The notes under the pieces: model-generated
Seen by the model: only the letters and a program-made list of their open reading frames with translations
Databases searched by the model: none
Told to the model about the DNA's origin: nothing
Assembly (NCBI RefSeq): GCF_900172325.1
Contig: NZ_FWFR01000002.1
Location: forward strand, 124,001 to 188,000
DNA: 64,000 nt
Reading direction: 5' to 3'
Origin: Oceanibacterium hippocampi
Lineage (GTDB): Bacteria > Pseudomonadota > Alphaproteobacteria > Sneathiellales > Sneathiellaceae
In this document: positions 56,860 to 64,000 of the stretch, piece by piece
How the letters are laid out: every line of letters begins with the position of its first letter
Position numbering within the stretch: the first letter of the stretch is position 1
Program-made: the position numbers and the translations under genes

Positions 56860-59574
56860 TCAGGTACCGTTATCTGCCGGCGCGCCGGCGCTGGAATCGT
56901 CGTCCGTGCCCTCGGCACCGGTCTCGTCGTCGCCATCACCATCGCCATCGCCATCGCCGTCACCGTTTTCCGACATCCAGGCGACGGAGACGACCTTCTC
57001 GTCCTCCGCCGTGCGGAACAGCGTCACCCCCTGCGTGTTCCGGCCGGCGATGCGGATGTCGTGCACCGGCATGCGGATCAGCTTGCCGGCGTTGGTCACG
57101 AGCATGACCTGGTCGCTGTCGGCGATCGGGAAGGCCGAGACGACCTCGCCGTTACGCTGCGAGGTCTCGATGTTGATGATCCCCTGCCCGCCCCGGTTGG
57201 TGATCCGGTATTCGAAGGCCGAGGTGCGCTTGCCGTAGCCGTTCTCGGTGATGGCGAGGATGAATTCCTCCCGTTCCGCGAGCACCGCCGTGGTCGCCTC
57301 GTCCAGTTCGCCGCGCAGGTACCGGTCGCGGGTCTCGGTATCGAGTTCGACATGGCTGAGGATCGACATCGAGATCACGTGGTCGCCCTTGGCCAGCCGC
57401 ATGCCGCGGACACCGCTTGAATCGCGGCCCTTGAAGAGGCGCACGTCGCTGGCCTGGAAGCGGATGCACTTGCCGCCCTTGGCGGCGAGCAGCACGTCGT
57501 CGTCGTCCTTGCAGATGGCAATGCCGACAAGGCGGTCGTCGTCGTCGAGCCTGATCGCGATCTTGCCGTTCGACTTCACGTTCACGAAGTCGCCGAGCCG
57601 GTTGCGCCGGACGTTGCCGTTGGCGGTCGCGAACATCACCTGGAAGCTGTCCCAGCTCTCCTCGTCCTCGGGCAGCGGCATCAGCTTCTCGATGACCTCG
57701 CCGTCGGCCAGCGGCAGCAGGTTGACCATCGGCTTGCCGAGGCTGGTCGGGCTGCCCTCGGGCAGCCGGTAGACCTTCATCTTGTAGACCTTGCCGGTCG
57801 ACGAGAAGAACAGCACCGGGGTATGGGTGTTGACGACGAAGATCTGGGTGACGAAATCCTCGTCCCGGGTCGACATTCCCGACCGACCCTTGCCGCCGCG
57901 CGCTTGCGGCCGGTAGGTGTCGAGCGGAACCCGCTTGAGATAGCCGCGGTGCGAGACCGTCACGACCATCTCGCGGCGCTCGATCAGGTCCTCGATGTCG
58001 TGCTCGTACTCGCTGTCCTGGATATCCGTGCGGCGCGGGGTCGCGAAGCGGTCGCGGACGTCCTGGAGTTCCTCGCGCAGAACCTCGAGCAGGCGGCCGC
58101 GATCGGTCAGGATCGCGAGATATTCCGAGATCTTGTCGCCGAGGCCCTTCAGTTCCTCGCCGATCTCGGTGCCGCCGAGCGCGGTCAGGCGCTGCAGGCG
58201 CAGGTCGAGGATGGCGCGGGCCTGCTGGTCCGACAGACGCATCGTCCCGTCGGCGCCGAGACGGTGGCGCGGATCGTCGACGAGGGCGACCAGCGGGGCC
58301 ATGTCGCGGGCCGGCCAGTCGCGCGATTTCAGCGCCTCGCGGGCGGTCGCCGGATCGGGCGAGCCGCGGATGATCCGGATCACCTCGTCGATATTGGCGA
58401 CGGCGATGGCGAGGCCGGCCAGGATATGGGCGCGGTCGCGGGCCTTGCCGAGCAGATGCCGGGTGCGCCGGGTGATCACCTCTTCGCGGAAGTCGAGGAA
58501 CGCCAGAAGCATCTGCTTCAGGTTCATCTGTTCCGGACGGCCGCGGTTGAGTGCCAGCATGTTGACGCCGAAGCTCGTCTGCAGCGGGGTGTAGCTGTAG
58601 AGCTGGTTCAGCACCACCTCGGCCACCGCGTCGCGGCGCACCTCGACCACGACGCGGACGCCGTGCCGGTCGGATTCGTCGCGAAGGTCGCTGATCCCCT
58701 CGATCCGCTTGGAACGGACAGCCTCGGCGATCACCTCGACCATCCGCGACTTGTTCACCTGGTAGGGAATCTCGCTGATGATGATCGCCGAGCGATCCTT
58801 GCGGAAATTCTCCTCGATCACCGCCTTGCCGCGGATCGCCACCGAGCCGCGCCCGGTGGTGAAGGCCTGGTGGATGCCGTTGCGCCCGAGGATCGTGCCG
58901 CCGGTCGGGAAATCCGGGCCCTTGATGTATTCCATCAGGCCGGTGAGCGGCAGGTCCGGATCGCCGAGCAGCGCGAAGGCGCCGTCGATCAGTTCACCCA
59001 GGTTGTGCGGCGGAATGTTGGTCGCCATGCCGACCGCGATACCGCCGGCGCCGTTCGCCAGCAGGTTCGGGATGCGGGCCGGCAGGACCGAGGGTTCCGA
59101 GGTCGTGTCGTCGTAGTTGTTGACGAAATCGACGGTGTCCTTGTCGATGTCGTCGATCAGCGACTCGGCCGGTTGGGCCATGCGGATCTCGGTGTAACGC
59201 ATGGCGGCCGGCGGATCGCCGTCCATCGAGCCGAAGTTGCCCTGGCCGTCGAGCAGCGGCAGGCGCATGGAGAAATCCTGCGCCATCCGCACCATCGCAT
59301 CGTAGATCGCCTGGTCACCGTGCGGGTGATAGCGACCCATCACGTCACCGACGATGCGGGCGGACTTGCGATAGGGCTTGTCGGACGTATAGCCCGATTC
59401 GTTCATCGCGTAGAGAATGCGCCGATGCACCGGCTTCAGGCCGTCGCGGACATCGGGCAGCGCGCGCGAAACGATCACGCTCATCGCATAGTCGAGATAG
59501 GAGACGCGCATCTCCTCCTCGATGGTCACCGTGACGATATCGTGACCCTTGGGCGGCGCGGGTGTGTCGGTCAA
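56860..59574 (-). CDS. gyrA: DNA gyrase subunit A
   Basis: A 904-aa subunit that breaks and reseals DNA for supercoiling. It has [21 protein letters not shown] at the N-terminus, the catalytic Tyr in [12 protein letters not shown], and six C-terminal beta-pinwheel blades with the GyrA box [11 protein letters not shown]. The residue equal to E. coli Ser83 is Gln ([10 protein letters not shown]), while Asp87 is kept. The start is taken as TTG 59574, encoding [10 protein letters not shown], which matches usual GyrA N-termini; an upstream GTG at 59634 is the alternative. The C-terminus is an acidic tail with (Gly-Asp)n repeats. Confidence 0.97.
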   Translation of the reverse strand: MTDTPAPPKGHDIVTVTIEEEMRVSYLDYAMSVIVSRALPDVRDGLKPVHRRILYAMNESGYTSDKPYRKSARIVGDVMGRYHPHGDQAIYDAMVRMAQDFSMRLPLLDGQGNFGSMDGDPPAAMRYTEIRMAQPAESLIDDIDKDTVDFVNNYDDTTSEPSVLPARIPNLLANGAGGIAVGMATNIPPHNLGELIDGAFALLGDPDLPLTGLMEYIKGPDFPTGGTILGRNGIHQAFTTGRGSVAIRGKAVIEENFRKDRSAIIISEIPYQVNKSRMVEVIAEAVRSKRIEGISDLRDESDRHGVRVVVEVRRDAVAEVVLNQLYSYTPLQTSFGVNMLALNRGRPEQMNLKQMLLAFLDFREEVITRRTRHLLGKARDRAHILAGLAIAVANIDEVIRIIRGSPDPATAREALKSRDWPARDMAPLVALVDDPRHRLGADGTMRLSDQQARAILDLRLQRLTALGGTEIGEELKGLGDKISEYLAILTDRGRLLEVLREELQDVRDRFATPRRTDIQDSEYEHDIEDLIERREMVVTVSHRGYLKRVPLDTYRPQARGGKGRSGMSTRDEDFVTQIFVVNTHTPVLFFSSTGKVYKMKVYRLPEGSPTSLGKPMVNLLPLADGEVIEKLMPLPEDEESWDSFQVMFATANGNVRRNRLGDFVNVKSNGKIAIRLDDDDRLVGIAICKDDDDVLLAAKGGKCIRFQASDVRLFKGRDSSGVRGMRLAKGDHVISMSILSHVELDTETRDRYLRGELDEATTAVLAEREEFILAITENGYGKRTSAFEYRITNRGGQGIINIETSQRNGEVVSAFPIADSDQVMLVTNAGKLIRMPVHDIRIAGRNTQGVTLFRTAEDEKVVSVAWMSENGDGDGDGDGDGDDETGAEGTDDDSSAGAPADNGT
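56932..56964. repeat. hexanucleotide-type repeat encoding the (Gly-Asp)n tail of GyrA
   Basis: On the minus strand GGC/GGT GAT/GAC alternate for about five and a half units, giving Gly-Asp dipeptides near the GyrA C-terminus. The near-identical GCCATC units on the plus strand would allow slippage in steps of two codons without breaking the frame. The tail downstream stays acidic. Confidence 0.8.
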
Positions 59575-59783
59575 TGAGGCATTCCGGGATTGAGGCTCGC
59601 ACCGTGCCGTTGAACGGCGCGGCTCGCCGCGCACGCGCGGCGGGATACAGGCTTGTTGGCCGGGAATTTAGACGATTTGGTCATGGGGAACAAGGTTTTG
59701 CGGCAGGTGCGAATAAGCCCCGCCGAAACCGCTCCGGACCGTCCCGCGCCGGGCCTGCGCAAGGCCGCCTCCGGGTGCGTCGA

Positions 59784-59808
59784 CCGGGGCGCGACAGGCG
59801 CGCCCCGG
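59784..59808 (-). terminator. strong hairpin just after ssb, likely transcription terminator
   Basis: CCGGGGCGCG (59784-59793) and CGCGCCCCGG (59799-59808) form a perfect 10-bp stem with a 5-nt loop, 8 nt past the ssb stop on the ssb strand. No U-run follows, so termination would be weak or Rho-assisted. The stretch from here to the gyrA start shows no other feature. Confidence 0.6.
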
Positions 59809-59815
59809 CCCCCGA

Positions 59816-60316
59816 TCAGAACGGGATTTCGTCGTCGAAATCGTCCTTGCGGCCACCGCCGCCGGCGCCGCCGGACCCGCCGCCGCTCGGCGAATCGTAG
59901 CCGCCGCCACCGCCGCCGCCTCCGCCTCCGCCGGACGATTCGTAGCCGCCACCGCCGCCGCTGTCACGCCCGTCGAGCATGGTGAGTTCGCCCCGGAAGC
60001 GCGGCAGCACGACCTCGGTCGTGTATTTCTCGTTACCGTCGCGATCGGTCCACTTGCGGGTCTGCAGCGTCCCCTCGAGATAGACCTTGGAGCCCTTGCG
60101 GAGATACTGCTCGGCCACCTTGCCGAGGTTCTCGTTGAAGATCACGACCCGGTGCCATTCGGTGCGCTCCTTTCGCTCGCCCGACTGGCGGTCGCGCCAG
60201 CTTTCCGACGTCGCAACCGACAGATGCACGATCGCCGTGCCGTCCTGGGTGCGGCGGACTTCGGGGTCACGCCCGAGATTGCCGATGAGAATAACCTTGT
60301 TGATGCTGCCTGCCAT
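59816..60316 (-). CDS. ssb: single-stranded DNA-binding protein
   Basis: A 166-aa SSB. The OB-fold (about 1-115) has [58 protein letters not shown] and a [11 protein letters not shown] strand. A Gly-rich linker and the conserved acidic tip DDFDDEIPF, which recruits repair proteins, complete it. Homotetrameric, binds ssDNA at forks and gaps. ATG 60316 is standard. A perfect alphaproteobacterial SOS box lies about 140 nt upstream, so ssb is probably LexA-repressed. Located upstream of gyrA on the same strand and near uvrA. Confidence 0.98.
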   Translation of the reverse strand: MAGSINKVILIGNLGRDPEVRRTQDGTAIVHLSVATSESWRDRQSGERKERTEWHRVVIFNENLGKVAEQYLRKGSKVYLEGTLQTRKWTDRDGNEKYTTEVVLPRFRGELTMLDGRDSGGGGGYESSGGGGGGGGGGGYDSPSGGGSGGAGGGGRKDDFDDEIPF

Positions 60317-60453
60317 GGCCCCTGTCTTTCAGATTTTGCAATTCGGACCGCCGCTGCGGCCGGGCCGACGGACTGTAGCGTCGGCAAGTGGGGGTTTCCA
60401 GCGCCGATCCGCCGACACCGCCACAAGCTGCAACAAAGAACGGCCGGGAACAA

Positions 60454-60468
60454 GAACAAAACAGGAAC
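60454..60468. promoter_or_regulatory. LexA SOS box upstream of ssb
   Basis: GAACaaaacagGAAC (GTTCctgttttGTTC on the ssb strand) is an exact GAAC-N7-GAAC direct repeat, the LexA site known from Rhodobacter and other alphaproteobacteria. Two more GAAC units at 60438 and 60448 lie next to it with non-standard spacing. It is the only perfect site I saw in the window. The centre is about 145 bp before the ssb start. Confidence 0.8.
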
Positions 60469-60521
60469 AACAATGGCTCATCGTCGTGCCGCGATCCGGT
60501 AGCGGTCGCGGCGTATCGTCC

Positions 60522-61142
60522 TCAGCTCGGGGCGAACGCTGCCTGCCGCCGCCTGGCCCCACGCCCCTGCCCTTGCGCCTGGGCCTGGCGAAGGGAGAGA
60601 TAGCAGGTGATGTTGTATTTGGTCCCGGCGACCGGCGGCGCGCCCCGGTGTACATGGGTCCAGAATGGCGGGAACAGCAGCATGGCGCCAGCTTTCGGGC
60701 GCACCGCCGCCTCCTGCATGGGGAACTCCGTCAGGCCGCCGTCCTTGACATCGCGCAGGTAGATCAGCACCGACAGCAACCTGTCCTGGGTCATCGCCGG
60801 ACCGGCGTCGATATGCCAGTCATAGCTCTGTCCCGGCAGGATGCGCTCCATGAGCGGCGGGGTAAGGTAGCTCTGGTCCGGCTGCCCGAGAATTTTCAGG
60901 CCGGGATACTTCTGGATATACAGGGCGATCCGGTGACGAATCGACTCCAGCAGCCGGTCGACGGGCTGCTGCCAGTCCGCCAGTTCGCCGATCGACAGCA
61001 TCGTGCCCTCGCGCCCTTTCGGGTTGGCGGAATTGGCTGTCCGGCTCGGATACTTGCGGCTATCCCCTTCGAACCGGGCGATGATGTCCTCGCAGAAGTC
61101 GATCGGCAGGGCATCGAGGAAAAGTTCCAGAAAATGTTGCAT
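60522..61142 (-). CDS. 2-oxoglutarate/Fe(II)-dependent oxygenase, prolyl-4-hydroxylase-like
   Basis: A 206-aa cytoplasmic protein with a double-stranded beta-helix. Iron ligands His and Asp are in SYDWHIDAG, the distal His is in PFWTHVHRG, and the basic 2OG-binding residue is probably the Lys in [31 protein letters not shown] also fits the P4H family. Substrate unknown. The start is uncertain: ATG 61142 ([16 protein letters not shown]) or ATG 61190; neither has a good ribosome site. The C-terminus is Gln/Arg-rich. It lies between ssb and the divergent uvrA. Confidence 0.85.
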   Translation of the reverse strand: MQHFLELFLDALPIDFCEDIIARFEGDSRKYPSRTANSANPKGREGTMLSIGELADWQQPVDRLLESIRHRIALYIQKYPGLKILGQPDQSYLTPPLMERILPGQSYDWHIDAGPAMTQDRLLSVLIYLRDVKDGGLTEFPMQEAAVRPKAGAMLLFPPFWTHVHRGAPPVAGTKYNITCYLSLRQAQAQGQGRGARRRQAAFAPS

Positions 61143-61383
61143 CGTTCCAAGCGGCGATTGAGCGAGTTGGCCGGCGTATCCCGGAAGCATCCGTAATCTT
61201 TAGCGCTTTCCCGCCCGCTGCTGCGATCAACTGCCTTTCACGATGTCGTAATCCCCTGCCGCTCCGGGAACGCCGCCGACGGCGGGCTTGAATTTCTCCA
61301 GGCGGGATACGACATTCAGGCGCTTGCCGTTCGCCGCCGGCGCTTGCCGCCCGTGTCCGACGACGGTGGCGCCAGCGGGCGCA

Positions 61384-61398
61384 GAACGAATCGAAAAC
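61384..61398. promoter_or_regulatory. degenerate SOS-box-like site upstream of uvrA
   Basis: GAACgaatcgaAAAC has one mismatch to GAAC-N7-GAAC. It lies about 70 bp upstream of the uvrA start, a plausible operator position, and uvrA is commonly LexA-controlled. The single mismatch falls in a conserved half-site, so this is only a candidate. Confidence 0.3.
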
Positions 61399-61465
61399 AC
61401 GAGTTTCCGCCCCATCGGCAAATGGTCTAGATTGGGGCAACCTCCCGACACGATCCGGCGGATTC

Positions 61466-64000
61466 ATGAATCGAGAAATCAGCGTTCGCGGCGCGCGCGA
61501 ACACAATCTTCGCAATATCAATGTCACGCTTCCCCGCGACCGGCTGGTGGTGATCACCGGGCTCTCCGGTTCGGGCAAGTCGTCGCTTGCCTTCGACACC
61601 ATCTATGCCGAGGGCCAGCGTCGCTATGTCGAGAGCCTCTCGGCCTATGCGCGCCAGTTCCTGGAAATGATGCAGAAGCCCGATGTCGATCACATCGAGG
61701 GGCTCAGTCCGGCGATCGCGATCGAGCAGAAGACGACCTCCAAGAACCCGCGCTCGACGGTCGGCACGGTAACCGAGATCTACGACTACCTGCGGCTCCT
61801 GTTCGCCCGCGTCGGCGTCCCCTATTCGCCGGCGACCGGCCTGCCGATCGAGAGCCAGACGGTGAGCCAGATGGTCGACCGGGTGATGGCGATGGAGGAT
61901 GGCACCCGGCTCTACCTGCTGGCGCCGGTCATCCGCGGCCGCAAGGGCGAGTATCGCCGGGACTTCCTGGAACTCCAGAAGAAGGGCTTCCAGCGCGTCA
62001 AGGTCGACGGCGCCTTCCACGAGATCGACGAGGTGCCGACCCTCAACAAGAAGGTGAAGCACGACATCGACGTCGTCGTCGATCGCGTGGTCGTGCGCGA
62101 GGGACTGGAAACCCGGCTCGCCGATTCGATCGAGACGGCGCTCGAGCTCGCCGACGGTCTCGCGGTGGCGGAAAACGCCGAGACCGGCGAGCGGACGATC
62201 TTCTCGGCCAAGTTCGCCTGCCCCGTTTCCGGCTTCACGATCGAGGAGATCGAGCCGCGCTTGTTCTCCTTCAACAACCCTTCGGGCGCCTGTTCGACCT
62301 GCGACGGCCTCGGCACCGAAATGATGTTCGACACGGCGCTGATCGTGCCCGACCCGAAGAAGACCCTGCGCCACGGCGCCGTCGCACCATGGTCGCGCTC
62401 GACCTCGCCCTATTACATGCAGACCCTCGACAGCCTGGCGAAACATTACAAGTTCTCGGTCACCGTCCCCTGGGAGGAACTCGACGAGACGGCGCGGCAC
62501 GCCATCCTGTTCGGCTCCGGCGGCGTTCCCGTCTCGATGACCTATGACGACGGCCTGCGCAGCTACACCACCAAGAAGCCGTTCGAAGGGGTGATCCCGA
62601 ACCTGGAACGGCGCTGGCGGGAAACCGATTCCGCCTGGGTGCGGGAAGAGATGACCCGCTTCCAGAGCATCACCGCCTGCAAGGCGTGCGGCGGCTTCCG
62701 CCTGAAGCCGGAGGCGCTCTCGGTCCGCGTCGGTGGCCTGCATATCGGCGAGGTCGGCGAGATGTCGATCGCCGGCGCCTACGAATGGTTCTCGGGGCTT
62801 GACGCGATGCTGACCGACAAGCAGCGCGAGATCGCCTACCGGGTCACCAAGGAGATCGGCGACCGGCTCGGTTTCCTGGTCAATGTCGGCCTCGAGTACC
62901 TGACGCTGTCGCGCAATTCCGGCACGCTTTCGGGCGGCGAGAGCCAGCGCATCCGGCTCGCCTCGCAGATCGGCTCGGGCCTGACCGGCGTGCTCTATGT
63001 CCTCGACGAGCCGTCGATCGGCCTCCACCAGCGCGACAACGACCGCCTGCTGAAGACGCTCGAACGGCTGCGCGACCTGGGCAACACGGTCATCGTGGTC
63101 GAGCATGACGAGGAGGCCATTCGCGCCGCCGACTATGTCGTCGACATGGGCCCGGCCGCCGGCAAGCATGGCGGCGAGGTGATCGCCGTCGGCACGCCGG
63201 CCGAGGTGATGGCCAACCCGGCCAGCCTGACCGGCCAGTATCTCACCGGGCTCCGCCAGATCCCGCTGCCGGCTGAGCGGCGCAAGGCGTCGCCGAAGCG
63301 GCGCCTGAAGATCGTCGGCGCGCGGGCCAACAACCTGAAGAATGTCGACGCGGAACTGCCGCTCGGCACCTTCACCTGCATCACCGGAGTATCGGGTGGC
63401 GGCAAGTCGACGCTGATCATCGAGACGCTCTACAAGGCGCTCGCCCGGCAGCTCAACGGCGCCCGCGACCTGCCGGCCGATCACGACAGGATCGATGGGC
63501 TAGAATGGCTCGACAAGGTGATCGACATCGACCAGTCGCCGATCGGTCGTACGCCGCGCTCGAATCCGGCAACCTATACCGGCGCCTTCACGCCGATGCG
63601 CGAATGGTTCGCCGGGCTGCCGGAAGCCAAGACGCGCGGCTACAAGCCGGGCCGCTTCTCCTTCAACGTCAAGGGCGGGCGCTGCGAGGCCTGCCAGGGC
63701 GACGGCGTCATCAAGATCGAGATGCATTTCCTGCCCGACGTCTATGTCCAGTGCGACGTCTGCCACGGCCGCCGCTACAACCGGGAAACGCTGGAGATCC
63801 GTTTCCGCGACAAGTCGATCGCCGACGTCCTCGACATGACCGTCGACGAGGCGGCGGACTTCTTCAAGGCGGTGCCGTCGGTCCGCGACAAGTTCGTCAC
63901 CCTGCAGCAGGTCGGCCTCGGCTACATCCATGTCGGCCAGCAGGCGACGACGCTTTCCGGCGGCGAGGCGCAGCGCGTGAAGCTCGCCAAGGAACTGTCC
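61466..64000 (+). CDS. uvrA: excinuclease ABC subunit UvrA, N-terminal 845 residues (cut by window edge)
   Basis: Damage-recognition ATPase of nucleotide-excision repair. Both ATPase cassettes are visible: Walker [17 protein letters not shown] near residue 31, signature [30 protein letters not shown], then a second Walker [13 protein letters not shown] and [12 protein letters not shown] at the right edge. Zinc cysteines are in [23 protein letters not shown] and the C-terminal [11 protein letters not shown] with [16 protein letters not shown] 61466 gives the family start [17 protein letters not shown]. The last 100 or so residues lie beyond the window. It pairs functionally with Mfd at 16-20 kb. 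Confidence 0.98.
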   Translation, partial: MNREISVRGAREHNLRNINVTLPRDRLVVITGLSGSGKSSLAFDTIYAEGQRRYVESLSAYARQFLEMMQKPDVDHIEGLSPAIAIEQKTTSKNPRSTVGTVTEIYDYLRLLFARVGVPYSPATGLPIESQTVSQMVDRVMAMEDGTRLYLLAPVIRGRKGEYRRDFLELQKKGFQRVKVDGAFHEIDEVPTLNKKVKHDIDVVVDRVVVREGLETRLADSIETALELADGLAVAENAETGERTIFSAKFACPVSGFTIEEIEPRLFSFNNPSGACSTCDGLGTEMMFDTALIVPDPKKTLRHGAVAPWSRSTSPYYMQTLDSLAKHYKFSVTVPWEELDETARHAILFGSGGVPVSMTYDDGLRSYTTKKPFEGVIPNLERRWRETDSAWVREEMTRFQSITACKACGGFRLKPEALSVRVGGLHIGEVGEMSIAGAYEWFSGLDAMLTDKQREIAYRVTKEIGDRLGFLVNVGLEYLTLSRNSGTLSGGESQRIRLASQIGSGLTGVLYVLDEPSIGLHQRDNDRLLKTLERLRDLGNTVIVVEHDEEAIRAADYVVDMGPAAGKHGGEVIAVGTPAEVMANPASLTGQYLTGLRQIPLPAERRKASPKRRLKIVGARANNLKNVDAELPLGTFTCITGVSGGGKSTLIIETLYKALARQLNGARDLPADHDRIDGLEWLDKVIDIDQSPIGRTPRSNPATYTGAFTPMREWFAGLPEAKTRGYKPGRFSFNVKGGRCEACQGDGVIKIEMHFLPDVYVQCDVCHGRRYNRETLEIRFRDKSIADVLDMTVDEAADFFKAVPSVRDKFVTLQQVGLGYIHVGQQATTLSGGEAQRVKLAKELS

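Noticed and set aside
61227-61451. 74-aa frame on the minus strand between the 2OG oxygenase and uvrA
   Set aside because: No ribosome site, no family, and it occupies the space where the uvrA promoter should lie. It could be real but I cannot support it.
61427-63484. 685-aa open frame antisense to uvrA
   Set aside because: UvrA is unmistakable on the other strand; the antisense frame is Arg/Asp/Gln-rich with no domain.

Overview
The window is GC-rich chromosomal DNA with densely packed genes on both strands. The gene set points to a free-living alphaproteobacterium, probably of the Rhodospirillales type: SdhE and Mfd side by side, gyrA-coaD-ppiase-queA-tgt in one strand run, ssb and uvrA next to gyrA, a direct-repeat (GAAC-N7-GAAC) SOS box, TRAP transporters and an FkbH/ACP glycan cluster. 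I found no insertion sequence, prophage, CRISPR array or rRNA. Two tRNAs are present (Ser-UGA and Lys-UUU). The lineage call is inference from gene content only.

Layout. 1-2.0 kb: 5' end of ftsH, a tandem-domain universal stress protein with a perfect FNR/FixK-type box upstream, and tRNA-Ser. 2.0-3.0 kb: a visibly AT-richer gene for a PIN-nuclease-like protein with a second C-terminal domain, the only clearly foreign-looking gene. 3.0-12.6 kb: an LLM oxidoreductase, a TVP38-like membrane protein, a TRAP uptake operon whose small permease carries an N-terminal TM2-like extension, an IclR regulator and divergent malate synthase G, consistent with uptake and use of small organic acids. 12.7-16.2 kb: small hypothetical proteins, an SDR and a DsbA/FrnE-like protein. 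16.2-23.1 kb: mfd, sdhE, recG and a DUF502 membrane protein.

23.3-34.6 kb: a type III polyketide synthase translationally coupled to an ICMT-like methyltransferase (probable alkylpyrone or alkylresorcinol pathway), a four-PAS sensor kinase, a divergent pair of citrate synthase homologues of which one has an N-terminal DNA-binding domain, an SDR, a GNAT acetyltransferase, a secreted cyclophilin, tRNA-Lys and a GAF-PAS hybrid kinase. 34.8-39.0 kb: a NitT/TauT-type ABC transporter coupled to a flavoprotein. 39.3-47.2 kb: a co-directional glycan or glycolipid cluster with two GT2 enzymes, an FkbH-like HAD-IIIC protein, a dedicated acyl carrier protein, a hexapeptide acyltransferase, a PHP-like hydrolase, a GT4 and an epimerase/dehydratase.

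47.4-53.5 kb: a DUF1772-like membrane protein, a GlpD-like flavoprotein, a SAM methyltransferase, an AlkB-type monooxygenase, and a BMP-family binding protein divergent from a ribokinase. 53.5-64.0 kb: housekeeping genes tgt, queA, ppiase, coaD, gyrA, ssb, a 2OG-Fe(II) oxygenase and the 5' part of uvrA.

The strongest candidates for undescribed biology are the FkbH-ACP-acyltransferase module inside a glycosyltransferase cluster (41.4-44.0 kb), the orphan PIN plus C-terminal-domain protein beside tRNA-Ser, and the HTH-citrate synthase with inverted repeats at its own start. Two sequence oddities in housekeeping genes deserve checking: Tgt lacks two of the three usual zinc cysteines, and GyrA has Gln at the position of E. 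coli Ser83.
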